The notes under the pieces were generated by a model. That model searched no databases. It was not told the origin of the DNA and saw only the letters and a list, made by a program, of their open reading frames with translations. A program made the position numbers and the translations under genes. Shown here in pieces: positions 1-10,923 of a stretch of 64,000 bases of DNA (its first letter is position 1; each line of letters opens with the position of its first letter). The DNA is from Phycisphaerae bacterium (GTDB taxonomy: Bacteria; Planctomycetota; Phycisphaerae; Phycisphaerales; Phycisphaeraceae). The stretch lies in NCBI GenBank assembly GCA_030432595.1, contig JAUIGU010000001.1, positions 62,001 to 126,000 of the forward strand, in the 5' to 3' direction.

Positions 1-1
1 C

Positions 2-367
2 GAGGCCGTGATCTATCCGATGAGTCGGCGGACCCCCGCCGACGCCGGGGCCCCGATCTTTCTCCGCGATGTCGGTCGGGGCGGCGTCGGTTTCATCTGT
101 CAACGCGACCTGCCCGCGCGGGGCGACTGGCGCATCGTGTTCCTGCGGGACGGCTACGCGGTGGCCGAGTCGGCCATCAACCTCTGCCACACCCAGCGTG
201 TCCGCGACGGGGTCTTCCTGTGCGGCGGGCGGTTTGTCGCGGGCGCGGGGTTGCTCACGACGCTCGGCGTCGCGCCGCACGCCCTCGAAAACGAATACGC
301 GGCGTTGCTGGAGTCCGGGCCGAACTTTGGAAGCGGCGACCTCGCGAAACCCGCCGAAGCCGCCTGA
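2..367 (+). CDS. PilZ-like domain protein, 3' part only
   Basis: The reading frame is open to the left edge of the window, so the 5' end is missing; the GTG at base 8 is not a trustworthy start. The visible 120 or so residues have the look of the C-terminal half of a PilZ domain: a D-x-G-x-G-G-x-G-F segment (DVGRGGVGF) followed by alternating hydrophobic strands and a closing GGRFV strand. PilZ domains often bind cyclic di-GMP, but the Arg-rich N-terminal binding motif would lie outside the window or in the RR of MSRRTP, so binding cannot be judged. The gene ends 56 bases before the convergent carB stop. The family assignment is tentative. Confidence 0.5.
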   Translation, partial: EAVIYPMSRRTPADAGAPIFLRDVGRGGVGFICQRDLPARGDWRIVFLRDGYAVAESAINLCHTQRVRDGVFLCGGRFVAGAGLLTTLGVAPHALENEYAALLESGPNFGSGDLAKPAEAA

Positions 368-423
368 CGCGTGTTGCTGGGCGCATGTCGCCGCGCTGGG
401 CCGAGCCGAGAGATCGAAGGCCG

Positions 424-3975
<3,552 letters not shown>

Positions 3976-3981
3976 CGTGAG

Positions 3982-4005
3982 CCGGCGGGGTTTATCCCGG
4001 CGGGG
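3982..4005. repeat. CGGGGTTTATCCCGG motif upstream of carB
   Basis: A CCGGCGGGG direct repeat brackets TTTATC. Nearly the same core (GGGTTTATCCCGG) recurs at 7686-7701 and 54543-54557, each time between genes. It can form a short hairpin (CCGGG/CCCGG). Here it sits 7-30 bases before the carB ATG, within the expected leader. Function unknown: either a small REP or a control site. Confidence 0.4.
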
Positions 4006-4140
4006 TCACGCGGCCGCGGTCACGACTGCACTTAAAATGAGCGCCCGCCGGGGCGCGGCTAAATTCGCGACAGCGTAGCAGGCCGACTTGGGCGACGCAT
4101 GCCCTTGAAAGCTCAGAGGTTTACAAAAACACCCGCCCGC

Positions 4141-4764
4141 TCAGGCCGTCGCCCCGTACCGCTTGGCGGTGATGGTCGGCTGGATGATCCGCTGGCCCTC
4201 GACCGAGCGGTAGCCGCGCCCGGTCCGGGCGAAGCGCTTCGCCGCGGTCGCCACGGCGCGGGGGATCAGCGGCAGCAGCGGCTGCTCGACGTCGTTGAAC
4301 CGCCGCAGCGCGGGCTTGATCCGCTGGTCCCACGAGGGCACGCAGTCGTTGTACTCGTCGCCGCGGACGAACTGCCGGCAGCCGGCGTGGTCGCAGATCA
4401 GCGGGAACGGCACGGGCGTGTTAAAGATGCCGTAGTCGTCGGTGATCTCGTCGCCGGGGAACAGGTCGCGGACGGCGACCTCGAAGCCGTACCCCGTGGT
4501 CAGCGTCGAGGGGTGGCAGCAGTGGTTGACGTACTTGGAGATATCCCAGCCCAGGACACGGGTGCCGTCGGGCTCGATGTAGGTGTACTTCTCGACCGTG
4601 TCGGCCAGGAACGGGTCGTCGATCATCGGGTGGCCCGGCGGCAGCGCGATGTCCAGCGGGTCGCGGGCGTAGACCACCGTGCCCATGGGGATAAACCGCG
4701 CGGCGAAGACGCCGTAGCCCATCTGCTCGGAGACGAGGCGTAGTTCGGTGTAGGGGTGCATCAT
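4141..4764 (-). CDS. SET-domain protein (putative protein lysine methyltransferase)
   Basis: A 207-residue protein that starts at the first of two tandem ATGs; the open frame runs on upstream for another thousand bases, but that part is Arg-rich antisense translation of the neighbouring gene. SET features in order: GYGVFAARFIPMG (residues 16-28, the first SET strand), YVNHCCHPST (78-87, matching the SAM-binding and pseudoknot motif R-F-I-N-H-S-C-x-P-N) and GDEITDDYG (104-112, matching G-E-E-L-x-x-D-Y). A C-D-H-A-G-C pair follows, recalling a post-SET zinc site. SET enzymes transfer methyl groups from SAM to protein lysines; the bacterial substrate cannot be told. The small size implies a free-standing SET fold. 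A terminator-like RNA lies upstream at 4953-5011. Confidence 0.85.
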   Translation of the reverse strand: MMHPYTELRLVSEQMGYGVFAARFIPMGTVVYARDPLDIALPPGHPMIDDPFLADTVEKYTYIEPDGTRVLGWDISKYVNHCCHPSTLTTGYGFEVAVRDLFPGDEITDDYGIFNTPVPFPLICDHAGCRQFVRGDEYNDCVPSWDQRIKPALRRFNDVEQPLLPLIPRAVATAAKRFARTGRGYRSVEGQRIIQPTITAKRYGATA

Positions 4765-4952
4765 GGTGTTCGACTCACGACAGACACCGCCGTCTCGGAC
4801 GTTGACCAAACTCCAGGTGCGGAGCGACCAAAACTTCCGGGGGCGGGGAGGCGTCGCGTTGTCGATCGCACGGTGCTTCGGGCAACGGGGCGTATGCGCG
4901 AAAACGATACAAACCGGCGACCGGGAATCAAGGGGTCTGGCACGTCCGAAGC

Positions 4953-5011
4953 AAAAAAAACTTGCGGGCGGTACTCGTCGCGAAACGCCCCCGTTTTGCC
5001 CTGCCCGCAAG
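4953..5011 (-). terminator. Intrinsic terminator, leftward, with no gene directly upstream
   Basis: Read on the minus strand, CTTGCGGGC (5011-5003) pairs with GCCCGCAAG (4969-4961) and is followed at once by eight T (4960-4953). The 33-base interior holds a second hairpin, AAACG/CGTTT. The plus strand has no T-run after the stem, so the signal works leftward. It lies about 190 bases before the SET gene start. The nearest leftward gene upstream is the phosphoesterase at 6459, with the rightward C39 gene in between. It may stop antisense read-through, or be an attenuator or the end of a small RNA. Confidence 0.75.
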
Positions 5012-5088
5012 CGCGGCACCGGGCGGCCGTCTTTCGAGGGTCGCGGATCGTGGACCTTCGCCGCGGCGCGGCCCCGGAGGGCGGCACC

Positions 5089-5943
5089 ATGTCGGACCTG
5101 TTCGTCGCCGTGGGGTTGATGTGCTTCGCTTCGATCGCGGCGCTGTGGTGGGGCCGAAGGCTCGGCCGCGCGGGCGCCCGGACGCAGGCCGTGGTCGGGC
5201 TGGCCGTGCTGATCGTCTTCGTGGCGTACCTCACGCTGGTCCGCGACGCGGGCTGGGTGACGCGTTGGCTGCCCGGTTCGGCGGTGGCGATCTACAGCAA
5301 CCCGGTGCCCGCGCTGGCCGGGTTGGTCGCGGGCGTGCTGAGCGTGCAGGCGACGGTGCCGGCGTGGCGTCGCGCAGTGCTGGCGGCCGTGCTGCTGGGG
5401 TTCGGGTGGGAAGGCCCCGTCGGCCTGCTTTTCGCGCGGGCCCCGAACACGCACGCGCTGTGGAGCGACGGGGTGTGCATCCAGTCCACCCCGGCCACCT
5501 GCACGCCCGCCGCCGCCGCGACCCTGCTGAGGCACCACGGCATCGCGGCCGACGAATCGGAGATGGCAAGGCGATGCCGGACCAACGCCCGCGGCACGCA
5601 CCTGCTGGGCCTTTACCGCGGGCTTGTTTTGAAGACCGACGACACCGCTTGGACGCCGCGCGTCGAGTCGCCGGACTTCGAGACGTTCCGCCGACAACCC
5701 GACCGCCTGCCCGCCGTCGTCAGCGTCCGCCTGACCCGGTCGGCCCAGCAGCGCGAGCCGCGCTACGCCCGGCAGTGGGGCTGGACACTCGGCGTGACGC
5801 ACTCGGTCGTCGTGTTCGGGTTCACCGAGGACGGCTTCGTCGAGATCGGCGACCCCGGTGCCGGCCGCGAACGCTGGTCCACGCAGGGCCTGAGCGACCT
5901 GTGGGCGGATGAGGTGGCGTGGCTGTCCAAAGACGCGGGCTGA
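5089..5943 (+). CDS. Membrane-anchored C39-like cysteine peptidase
   Basis: The start chosen is the ATG at 5089, with GGAGG eight bases upstream; the longer open frame has no support. Residues 1-115 contain three or four hydrophobic segments (about 2-20, 33-50, 70-90, 96-115), so the N-terminus is in the membrane. The rest resembles the peptidase C39 fold: Cys138 in STPATCTPAAAATLL, a later His in GVTHSVVVFGF (about 236) and an Asp in EIGDPGAG, giving a Cys-His-Asp triad. C39 peptidases usually cut double-Gly leaders of bacteriocins from within an ABC transporter. No transporter or leader peptide is seen here, so this is a stand-alone member, 284 residues long, with unknown substrate. Confidence 0.75.
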   Translation: MSDLFVAVGLMCFASIAALWWGRRLGRAGARTQAVVGLAVLIVFVAYLTLVRDAGWVTRWLPGSAVAIYSNPVPALAGLVAGVLSVQATVPAWRRAVLAAVLLGFGWEGPVGLLFARAPNTHALWSDGVCIQSTPATCTPAAAATLLRHHGIAADESEMARRCRTNARGTHLLGLYRGLVLKTDDTAWTPRVESPDFETFRRQPDRLPAVVSVRLTRSAQQREPRYARQWGWTLGVTHSVVVFGFTEDGFVEIGDPGAGRERWSTQGLSDLWADEVAWLSKDAG

Positions 5944-5952
5944 TTGCTCGGT

Positions 5953-6459
5953 TCACCCGTGGACCTCGATCAACTCGGCCGCGGGCGCCGCGCCTGTCAG
6001 GTCCAGCAGCGCCACGGTGCAGCGCCCGTTCACCCACCCGCAGCACTCGCCGGGGTTGAGGTAGAGGCGGGGCCGGCCGGCGACGTCGCGCGTCTCGATC
6101 GACGCCTCGTGGTTGTGCCCGGAGATGAGCACGTCGGCGGCGGCGTGGTCGTCGGGTTTGAACCACTCAACGAAGTGCGCCAAGGCAATGATCTTGCCGC
6201 CGAGTTCGAAGCGCATCGGGCCGTCGGCGATCTGCGGGAGGGTCTTTTTGAGCCCGTCGCGTTCGCCGTCGTTGTTGCCGTAGACCGCGTGGACCGGCGT
6301 GCCGGCCATCGCCTCCGCGTTCAGCAGCTTCGCGGCGAAGGGCGCGACAAAGTCCCCGGCGTGAATCACCGCATCGACCTTGAGCCGTTTGAACAGATCG
6401 ACCGCGCGTTGGAACGTGGGCAAGCGGTCGTGCGTGTCGCTGAGGACGCCGATCTTCAC
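5953..6459 (-). CDS. YfcE/MJ0936-type metallophosphoesterase
   Basis: A 168-residue calcineurin-like phosphoesterase of the small YfcE family, which hydrolyses phosphodiesters with two bound metal ions. The metal ligands are visible in order: SDTHD (residues 7-11), HAGDF (about 35-39), GNND (about 61-64), an ALAHF His, and GHNHE (about 115-119). The length is typical. It converges with the C39 gene, the stops being nine bases apart, and its transcript would run antisense through that gene if not stopped. The physiological substrate is unknown in the family. Confidence 0.9.
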   Translation of the reverse strand: MKIGVLSDTHDRLPTFQRAVDLFKRLKVDAVIHAGDFVAPFAAKLLNAEAMAGTPVHAVYGNNDGERDGLKKTLPQIADGPMRFELGGKIIALAHFVEWFKPDDHAAADVLISGHNHEASIETRDVAGRPRLYLNPGECCGWVNGRCTVALLDLTGAAPAAELIEVHG

Positions 6460-6545
6460 GGCATGATTCTAATGAAAACCCAAATCCGACCGCGGCTTGG
6501 CCACGCGTGCCGCACTTGTCCGCCGGGTTCCGTTCAATGCCCGAC

Positions 6546-6590
6546 AAAAAACGGCCGCGCGGTTTCACACCGCGCGGCCGTTTCGTTTTT
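6546..6590. terminator. Bidirectional intrinsic terminator
   Basis: The 12-bp GC-rich stem CGGCCGCGCGGT/ACCGCGCGGCCG with a five-base loop has six A on its left and TTTCGTTTTT on its right, so it can act on both strands. It closes the leftward gene at 6623-7615, whose stop lies 33 bases away, and isolates the phosphoesterase. Confidence 0.9.
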
Positions 6591-6622
6591 GAATGGCCTT
6601 TGGCTTGGCCTCCCGCGGCGGA

Positions 6623-7615
6623 TTACTCCACCGGCAGGCTCTTGATCGTCACGGTCGTGTCGATGGCCATGGGCATCTCGATGGACTCGCCGTTGGGGCC
6701 CTGGCCTTCGGGCGTGGTGATGCTGCCCTTGAGGGTCTGGTTGATCTCCATGGACTCGACCCAACCGTTTGCGAGGTTGAAGACGCACGAGCCCTTCTGG
6801 GTGCCGTCGAGCTGCATGCCCATGTGGACGTTGGGCATGACCTCCATCTTCGCGTCGGGCTTGGTGGCCAGCTTGCCGTTGATGTCGGCGGTCGCGGTCT
6901 GGCCGTCGGCGGCGGTGAGGGTGTATTCGACGTTGACGTTCAGCGGCGCGAAGCCTTTGAGGTCGACGGTCTGGTCCCAGGTGTCGCCGAGGTCGATCGG
7001 GCCGTCGGGGTAAGCGGTGTAGCTGGACTCGATGAGTTCCTTCATCGTGTCTCCGCTCATCTGGGTTTCGATGGCGGCGCGCACCTGGTCCCGCATCGGG
7101 CCCTGGGCGTTCATCGCGTCCAGCAGGCGGTCGGTCATGCCCTCGAAGCCCTGGACGTTGGACACCTTGCCGTCGGGCGCGAGTTCGTAGGTGAGTTCGA
7201 GGCCGTGGACGGCGGCGAAGCCCAGCAGCATCGGGTTGTTCGGCGCGCCGCCGTTCTTGGAGTCCCACGCGCCGCGGCCCATCGGCCCGTCGGCCTCGCC
7301 GCGCACACGCTCAAAGTCGACCTTCACCGCGAGGTTGCCGCTGTCCGTCCGCTCGAGCACCTGGGTGTGCATGGTGATCGTGACCAGGATCTCCATCAGG
7401 ATCTGTTGCGGGCCGGCCTGCATGTCGGTGAGCTGGTCGATGGTCAGTTCCTGACGGAATTCGTCGCCGGGGTTGAGGTTGAGCTTCAGCTCGACCTCGC
7501 GGGCCGACGTGGCCTGCGGCAGCACCGCCGGCAACACGACCACGGCGGCGAGCATGAGAATCATCAGGCGTTTCAGGGACGGGCCGGACATTCGGGGCTG
7601 GGAAGACGTGCGCAC
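6623..7615 (-). CDS. Secreted DUF6263-like protein of unknown function
   Basis: A 330-residue protein starting at GTG with AAAGGAG about eight bases upstream, one of the clearer ribosome sites here. Residues 14-38 form a signal peptide (basic LKR, a hydrophobic core LMILMLAAVVVLPAVL, then an ATSA-R cleavage-like site), so it is exported. The mature part is rich in beta strands and begins VELKLNLNPGDEFRQ, a pattern I associate with the DUF6263 family; it ends in TVTIKSLPVE. No enzyme motif is seen. A strong terminator follows. The family name is from memory of the style and is not certain. Confidence 0.6.
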   Translation of the reverse strand: MRTSSQPRMSGPSLKRLMILMLAAVVVLPAVLPQATSAREVELKLNLNPGDEFRQELTIDQLTDMQAGPQQILMEILVTITMHTQVLERTDSGNLAVKVDFERVRGEADGPMGRGAWDSKNGGAPNNPMLLGFAAVHGLELTYELAPDGKVSNVQGFEGMTDRLLDAMNAQGPMRDQVRAAIETQMSGDTMKELIESSYTAYPDGPIDLGDTWDQTVDLKGFAPLNVNVEYTLTAADGQTATADINGKLATKPDAKMEVMPNVHMGMQLDGTQKGSCVFNLANGWVESMEINQTLKGSITTPEGQGPNGESIEMPMAIDTTVTIKSLPVE

Positions 7616-7685
7616 GGGGGACGCTCCTTTCGTTGGGGTGATTCACAGCGTAGTCGCCGGCGCGTCCCGAGCGTGACAGTCCGGG

Positions 7686-7701
7686 CCGGGGTTTATCCCG
7701 G
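7686..7701. repeat. CCGGGGTTTATCCCGG hairpin motif
   Basis: Second copy of the motif seen upstream of carB, here in the leader region of the leftward gene ending at 7615. It can form a five-base-pair stem around GTTTAT. Confidence 0.4.
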
Positions 7702-7749
7702 ATGTGTGGACGCTGGCGTCTGAAACGCGGGAAAACCCGGGGGAATACG

Positions 7750-8046
7750 TCACGCCGGGCTCGCGAGGCCCGAGACCTGGGCGGCCCGCAGCAGGGTGGC
7801 GCGGGTGATGTCCATCATCACGTCGGCCGGCCAGTCCAGCGAGGGGTCGTTCTTGTAAACATCGGGGACAACCGCGAGGGTCAGGGCGCGAACCTCTTCT
7901 TCCACGTCCGCCCGACGCCGGCGGTGCAGCGACGCGTCGCCGCCGTGGATCGGCTCGGCCAAGTCGTACGCCAGCATCAGCGTCGTGACCTGCCAGTCGT
8001 AATACCCCTGCAACGGGTTGTCGGCTTCGTGGGCGTGGTCGGGCAT
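7750..8046 (-). CDS. Hypothetical protein, 98 residues
   Basis: A small acidic-to-neutral protein with a YYDWQVTTLMLAYDLAEP segment and a likely helical C-terminal half (ADVEEEVRALTLAVVPDVY). No signal peptide or membrane segment. I do not recognise the family. The codon use matches the neighbours and no better frame overlaps it, so it is probably real. It lies downstream of hisA on the same strand. The ATG is eight bases from the heptamer array at 8054-8144, so its leader RNA, if transcribed from hisA, would contain 13 repeats. Confidence 0.55.
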   Translation of the reverse strand: MPDHAHEADNPLQGYYDWQVTTLMLAYDLAEPIHGGDASLHRRRRADVEEEVRALTLAVVPDVYKNDPSLDWPADVMMDITRATLLRAAQVSGLASPA

Positions 8047-8053
8047 GGAGAAG

Positions 8054-8144
8054 TGGTCAGTGGTCAGTGGTCAGTGGTCAGTGGTCAGTGGTCAGTGGTC
8101 AGTGGTCAGTGGTCAGTGGTCAGTGGTCAGTGGTCAGTGGTCAG
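8054..8144. repeat. Thirteen tandem copies of TGGTCAG
   Basis: A perfect seven-base tandem array (91 bases) between hisA and the 98-residue gene. In the register CAGTGGT it differs by one base from the CAGTAGT units of the arrays at 23166-23272 and 25203-25320, which points to one heptamer family. Being perfect, it should be prone to copy-number change. Unlike the other arrays it has no opposed partner. Confidence 0.97.
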
Positions 8145-8155
8145 TTAAGCATATT

Positions 8156-8183
8156 GAAGCCCACGGTCTGCGACCGTGGGTGC
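8156..8183. repeat. Single REP-like hairpin
   Basis: GAAGCCCACGGTC, three bases, then GACCGTGGG. It matches the second hairpin of the double elements at 37357 and 61627 and lies eight bases after the hisA stop (read leftward), where it may also protect or end the hisA mRNA. Confidence 0.85.
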
Positions 8184-8191
8184 CGCGGCCA

Positions 8192-8938
8192 TCAAGTTTC
8201 AAATACCTCGATCGCTTGGGTGAGCGTGAACTTTCCGTCGTACAGCGCCCGGCCCACAATCGCGCCCTGGATCGGCAGCGGCTTGAGCGCTTCGAGGTGC
8301 TTCAATTCGCCGACGCCGCCCGAGGCGACGATGGGGACGTCGGTCGCGGCGCACATGTCGGCGGTGGCGTCGATGTTCGGGCCGGCGAGCGTGCCGTCGG
8401 TGGCGATGTCGGTGTAGACGATCGCAGCCAGCCGCCAGCCGTTCACGCGCTGGGCCAGCTCGACGGCGGTCGTTTCGGAGGTCTGCTCCCAGCCATCGGT
8501 GGCGACGCGCCCGTCGCGCGCGTCCAGCCCGAGCACGAGCCGGTGCGCGTAGTCGTCTCGCTGGGCGAGTTGTTCAAACCACGCCCAGTCGCGCAGCGCC
8601 GCGGTGCCGACGACGACGCGCGTGACGCCGGCTTCGAGCAGCGCGTCGATGGTGGCCTCGTTGCGCACGCCCCCGCCGACCTCGACCTTCATCGGCGTCG
8701 CGGCGCAGATGTTTGCGATGACGTCGCGGTGTGTCGGCTCACCACTGCGGGCACCATCCAGGTCAACGACATGCAACCAAGCCGCGCCCGCGTCGGCGAA
8801 CTGCCGCGCCTGGCTGACCGGGTCGTCGCCGTAGGTGGTCTGCCGGTCGTAGTCGCCCTGGTAGAGGCGCACGACGTTTCCGCCGCGCAGGTCGATGGCG
8901 GGGAAGACGTGCTTGAGGTTGACGGACGGTTCGGACAT
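8192..8938 (-). CDS. hisA: Phosphoribosyl-formimino-AICAR isomerase
   Basis: Catalyses the Amadori rearrangement of ProFAR to PRFAR in histidine synthesis. The (beta-alpha)8 barrel is complete at 248 residues from the ATG at 8938. Both catalytic aspartates are in place: FPAIDLRGG at the N-terminus and VYTDIATDGT near residue 165; the phosphate sites EVGGGVRN and ASGGVGE are also intact. The longer open frame upstream is shadow coding. hisA stands apart from other his genes. It lies 34 bases downstream of the carbonic-anhydrase-like gene, so the two may be co-transcribed. Confidence 0.97.
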   Translation of the reverse strand: MSEPSVNLKHVFPAIDLRGGNVVRLYQGDYDRQTTYGDDPVSQARQFADAGAAWLHVVDLDGARSGEPTHRDVIANICAATPMKVEVGGGVRNEATIDALLEAGVTRVVVGTAALRDWAWFEQLAQRDDYAHRLVLGLDARDGRVATDGWEQTSETTAVELAQRVNGWRLAAIVYTDIATDGTLAGPNIDATADMCAATDVPIVASGGVGELKHLEALKPLPIQGAIVGRALYDGKFTLTQAIEVFET

Positions 8939-8972
8939 CGGCCGGGCAACATACCGGGAAGCCTCACGGCTT

Positions 8973-9488
8973 TCAGCCGCTCCCGTATGCCCGAAATTCC
9001 GGCGCGTCCGGCGTCTCGGCGTGGCGTCGGGCCAGTTCCCGGTAGTGCCCCGGCAGCCAGCGCAGGTATTCGCGTTCTTTGTCGTTGACCTCGCGCACCA
9101 CCCGGCCGGGCACGCCCATGACCACCATCCCGTCGGGCACCGACAGACCCGGCGGCACCAGCGCGCCCGCCGCAATCAGGCAGCCGGCGCCGATCCGCGT
9201 CCGGCCCAGGACCGTCGCGTGCATGCCGATCAGCGTGCCGTCGCCCACCGTCTCGCCGTGCACCACGGCGTTGTGGCCGATGGTGACGTCTGCGCCGATG
9301 GTGTTCGGCACGCCCGAGTCACAGTGCACCGTCGCGTTGTCCTGCACGTTGGTGCCTTCCCCGATGGCCACGGCCGCGACGTCGCCCCGGATCACGGCGC
9401 CGTACCACACGCTGGCCGCCTCGCCGAGCTTCACGTCCCCCAGAACACGGGCGGTGTCGGCCAGATAGGCCCCGTGAATCCGTCGCAT
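8973..9488 (-). CDS. Gamma-class carbonic anhydrase-like hexapeptide protein
   Basis: A left-handed beta-helix protein of the YrdA/CaiE/gamma-carbonic-anhydrase family. Hexapeptide-type repeats run from about residue 10 to 135, and the metal ligands are seen as HCDSG (His near 56) and HNAVVHG (His near 73 and 78). Family members bind zinc or iron and some hydrate CO2; many have unknown substrates. I chose the ATG at 9488 (171 residues) because AGGAGG lies eight bases upstream of it; the ATG at 9506 would put this site inside the gene. Upstream is a long leader with a sigma-70-like promoter at 9804-9831 and a structured RNA. Confidence 0.88.
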   Translation of the reverse strand: MRRIHGAYLADTARVLGDVKLGEAASVWYGAVIRGDVAAVAIGEGTNVQDNATVHCDSGVPNTIGADVTIGHNAVVHGETVGDGTLIGMHATVLGRTRIGAGCLIAAGALVPPGLSVPDGMVVMGVPGRVVREVNDKEREYLRWLPGHYRELARRHAETPDAPEFRAYGSG

Positions 9489-9664
9489 CGTCCGGGCCTC
9501 CTGCATTCACCTATCGACAAATCCGTGCAATACCCGCCCGACGAATGTGATTCAGAACAAGTCACGAAAAAGAACAGGCTCTACAATCTTCGTCTTCGAC
9601 TTCGCGTCTGCCGAACACCCCGACCGCTCCTTCGCCGAATCGGGAAAGGCAGCACGATCAAGGT

Positions 9665-9797
9665 CTAGTTTAAGAAAAGGTGGGCGGGCCTTTGGTAGCA
9701 CGTCGGCGGGGGGTGATCCGAGCAGTGCCGTCCATTGGCCCGCCCAATTTTTTCTGGGCGGCCCCCGCGGTCCACACGTCGGATCACCCGTCGACGC
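9665..9797 (-). ncRNA. Candidate structured small RNA
   Basis: Leftward from the promoter at 9804-9831, the first ~90 bases can fold into a long hairpin. The 11-bp outer stem pairs 9789-9779 with 9721-9711 (GGGTGATCCGA/TCGGATCACCC), a symmetrical 15/15-base interior follows, and the inner stem GGCCGCCC/GGGCGGGCC closes an A-rich loop. A second GGCCCGCCC at 9690-9682 can compete for the inner strand and is followed by CTTTTCTT, a possible terminator. The overall shape (stem, large bubble, stem) recalls 6S-like regulators but is shorter, and I recognise no known RNA family. It could instead be the 5' leader of the gamma-CA/hisA transcript. Confidence 0.5.
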
Positions 9798-9803
9798 GGA
9801 CGG

Positions 9804-9831
9804 AGTATAAGCCGCTGCGACACAGTTTCAA
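9804..9831 (-). promoter_or_regulatory. Sigma-70-type promoter, leftward
   Basis: On the minus strand TTGAAA (9831-9826) and TATACT (9809-9804) are separated by 16 bases. Start of transcription would be near 9797. It lies between the WYL gene stop (9880) and the gamma-CA gene, and would make either the candidate small RNA or a 310-base leader. Confidence 0.6.
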
Positions 9832-9879
9832 CCAAGCGTCTTTCGAAATGCGGTTTTCCCCAAGCGCTTTTCGACAACA

Positions 9880-10842
9880 TTACGAAAGACTTTCTGCGGC
9901 GCGGCGATGCATTGCGCAGACCCGCTCCCTAAGTGCAAACGGTTTCACGATCTCGACCTGGTCCGCGTAGCCGCACAGCCACCACGCGATCTCGTCCAGC
10001 CCATCGACGCGGAACGTCACGCGTAGCCGCCCGTCGGCGAGCCGTTCCTGCTGCTGCGTCGCGTGCCAGAGCGTTTCGCCGACGTTGTCCGAAACCATCT
10101 GTGAAAAGATCAGTTCGATATCGTGCTCTTCCCCGCCGGGGATCAGTTGCCACGCGTTGCCGAGTTTGTCCGTGGCGGTGTAGTCCGGCCGGTCGAAGCG
10201 CTCGTCGGTCGGCGTGATGTCGCGGAAGCGCACGAGCTTGAACACGCGCACCTCGCCGTGCGCAGGCGACCAACCCAGCACGTACCACGCGCGATTGACA
10301 AAGTGCAGCAGGTACGGGTGCAGATTCAGTTCGACCGGGTCGGGCTCGGCGGCGGCGCGGTACGTCGCCCGGCACACGCGGCCCTGGTCGATGCACGGCT
10401 GGAGCACGCCGTACCACTTGCCCTCCGCCTGGTCGTCCACCGGGACGCGGTCGGGCTTGACGTCGACCGTGGTCACCAGCGCCGAACAGACCTCGCGGAT
10501 CGACGCCGGCACGCTGGCGATCAGCTTGCGGATCGCCGACAACGCCGCGCCGGTCATCGGGCGCGACCGGTCCGCCGAGGCGATCCGCCCCAACAGCAAC
10601 AGCCCGACCACCTCACCCGCGGTCAGGTTGATCGGCGGCAGGTAGAAGCCGCGCTGCAGCCGGTAGCCCTCGTCTTTGTCGTGGTAGACCGGGATGCCCG
10701 CGGCCTTGAGCGCCGCGAAGTCGCGGAACAGCGTGCGTCGGCTGACGCCCATCTCGTCCATCAAGTCGTGCGCGTCCAGACCGGGGCTGCTCTGCAACAG
10801 CGTGATCAGGCGGACCAGTCGTTGGACCCGGGAGAGCGCCAT
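9880..10842 (-). CDS. YafY-type helix-turn-helix/WYL-domain regulator
   Basis: A 320-residue transcription factor. Residues 1-60 form an HTH_11-type winged helix (LMDEMGVSRRTLFRDFAALK, then the wing GIPVYHDKDEGYRL). The middle and C-terminal parts contain the WYL fold, with the hallmark WYVLGW near residue 190, and a WYL C-terminal extension (IAWWLCGYADQVEIVKPFALRE split over 280-305). WYL domains sense ligands such as nucleic acids or nucleotides and control stress and defence genes. It is the last gene of the leftward dehydratase/ACP cluster, 81 bases after the hot-dog gene, and may regulate it; the target is not visible. Confidence 0.9.
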   Translation of the reverse strand: MALSRVQRLVRLITLLQSSPGLDAHDLMDEMGVSRRTLFRDFAALKAAGIPVYHDKDEGYRLQRGFYLPPINLTAGEVVGLLLLGRIASADRSRPMTGAALSAIRKLIASVPASIREVCSALVTTVDVKPDRVPVDDQAEGKWYGVLQPCIDQGRVCRATYRAAAEPDPVELNLHPYLLHFVNRAWYVLGWSPAHGEVRVFKLVRFRDITPTDERFDRPDYTATDKLGNAWQLIPGGEEHDIELIFSQMVSDNVGETLWHATQQQERLADGRLRVTFRVDGLDEIAWWLCGYADQVEIVKPFALRERVCAMHRRAAESLS

Positions 10843-10923
10843 GGCCGAACACGGGAGGAGTCAAAACACGCGGGCCACAGGCGACCCCCTCACGGCGTGC
10901 AGTGTAACGACAACACGCAGAAT

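Noticed and set aside
4765-5802. N-terminal extension of the SET protein (553-codon frame)
   Set aside because: The extension is Arg/His-rich translation opposite the C39 gene and carries no SET features; tandem ATGs at 4764 fit the domain start.
8054-8144. Tandem TGGTCAG array as a CRISPR or phage att array
   Set aside because: The repeats are seven bases without spacers, and no cas or integrase gene is near.
9547-9880. Short open frames near 9.6-9.9 kb as small proteins
   Set aside because: They cover the promoter and paired stems of the candidate RNA, have no ribosome sites and no protein-like composition.
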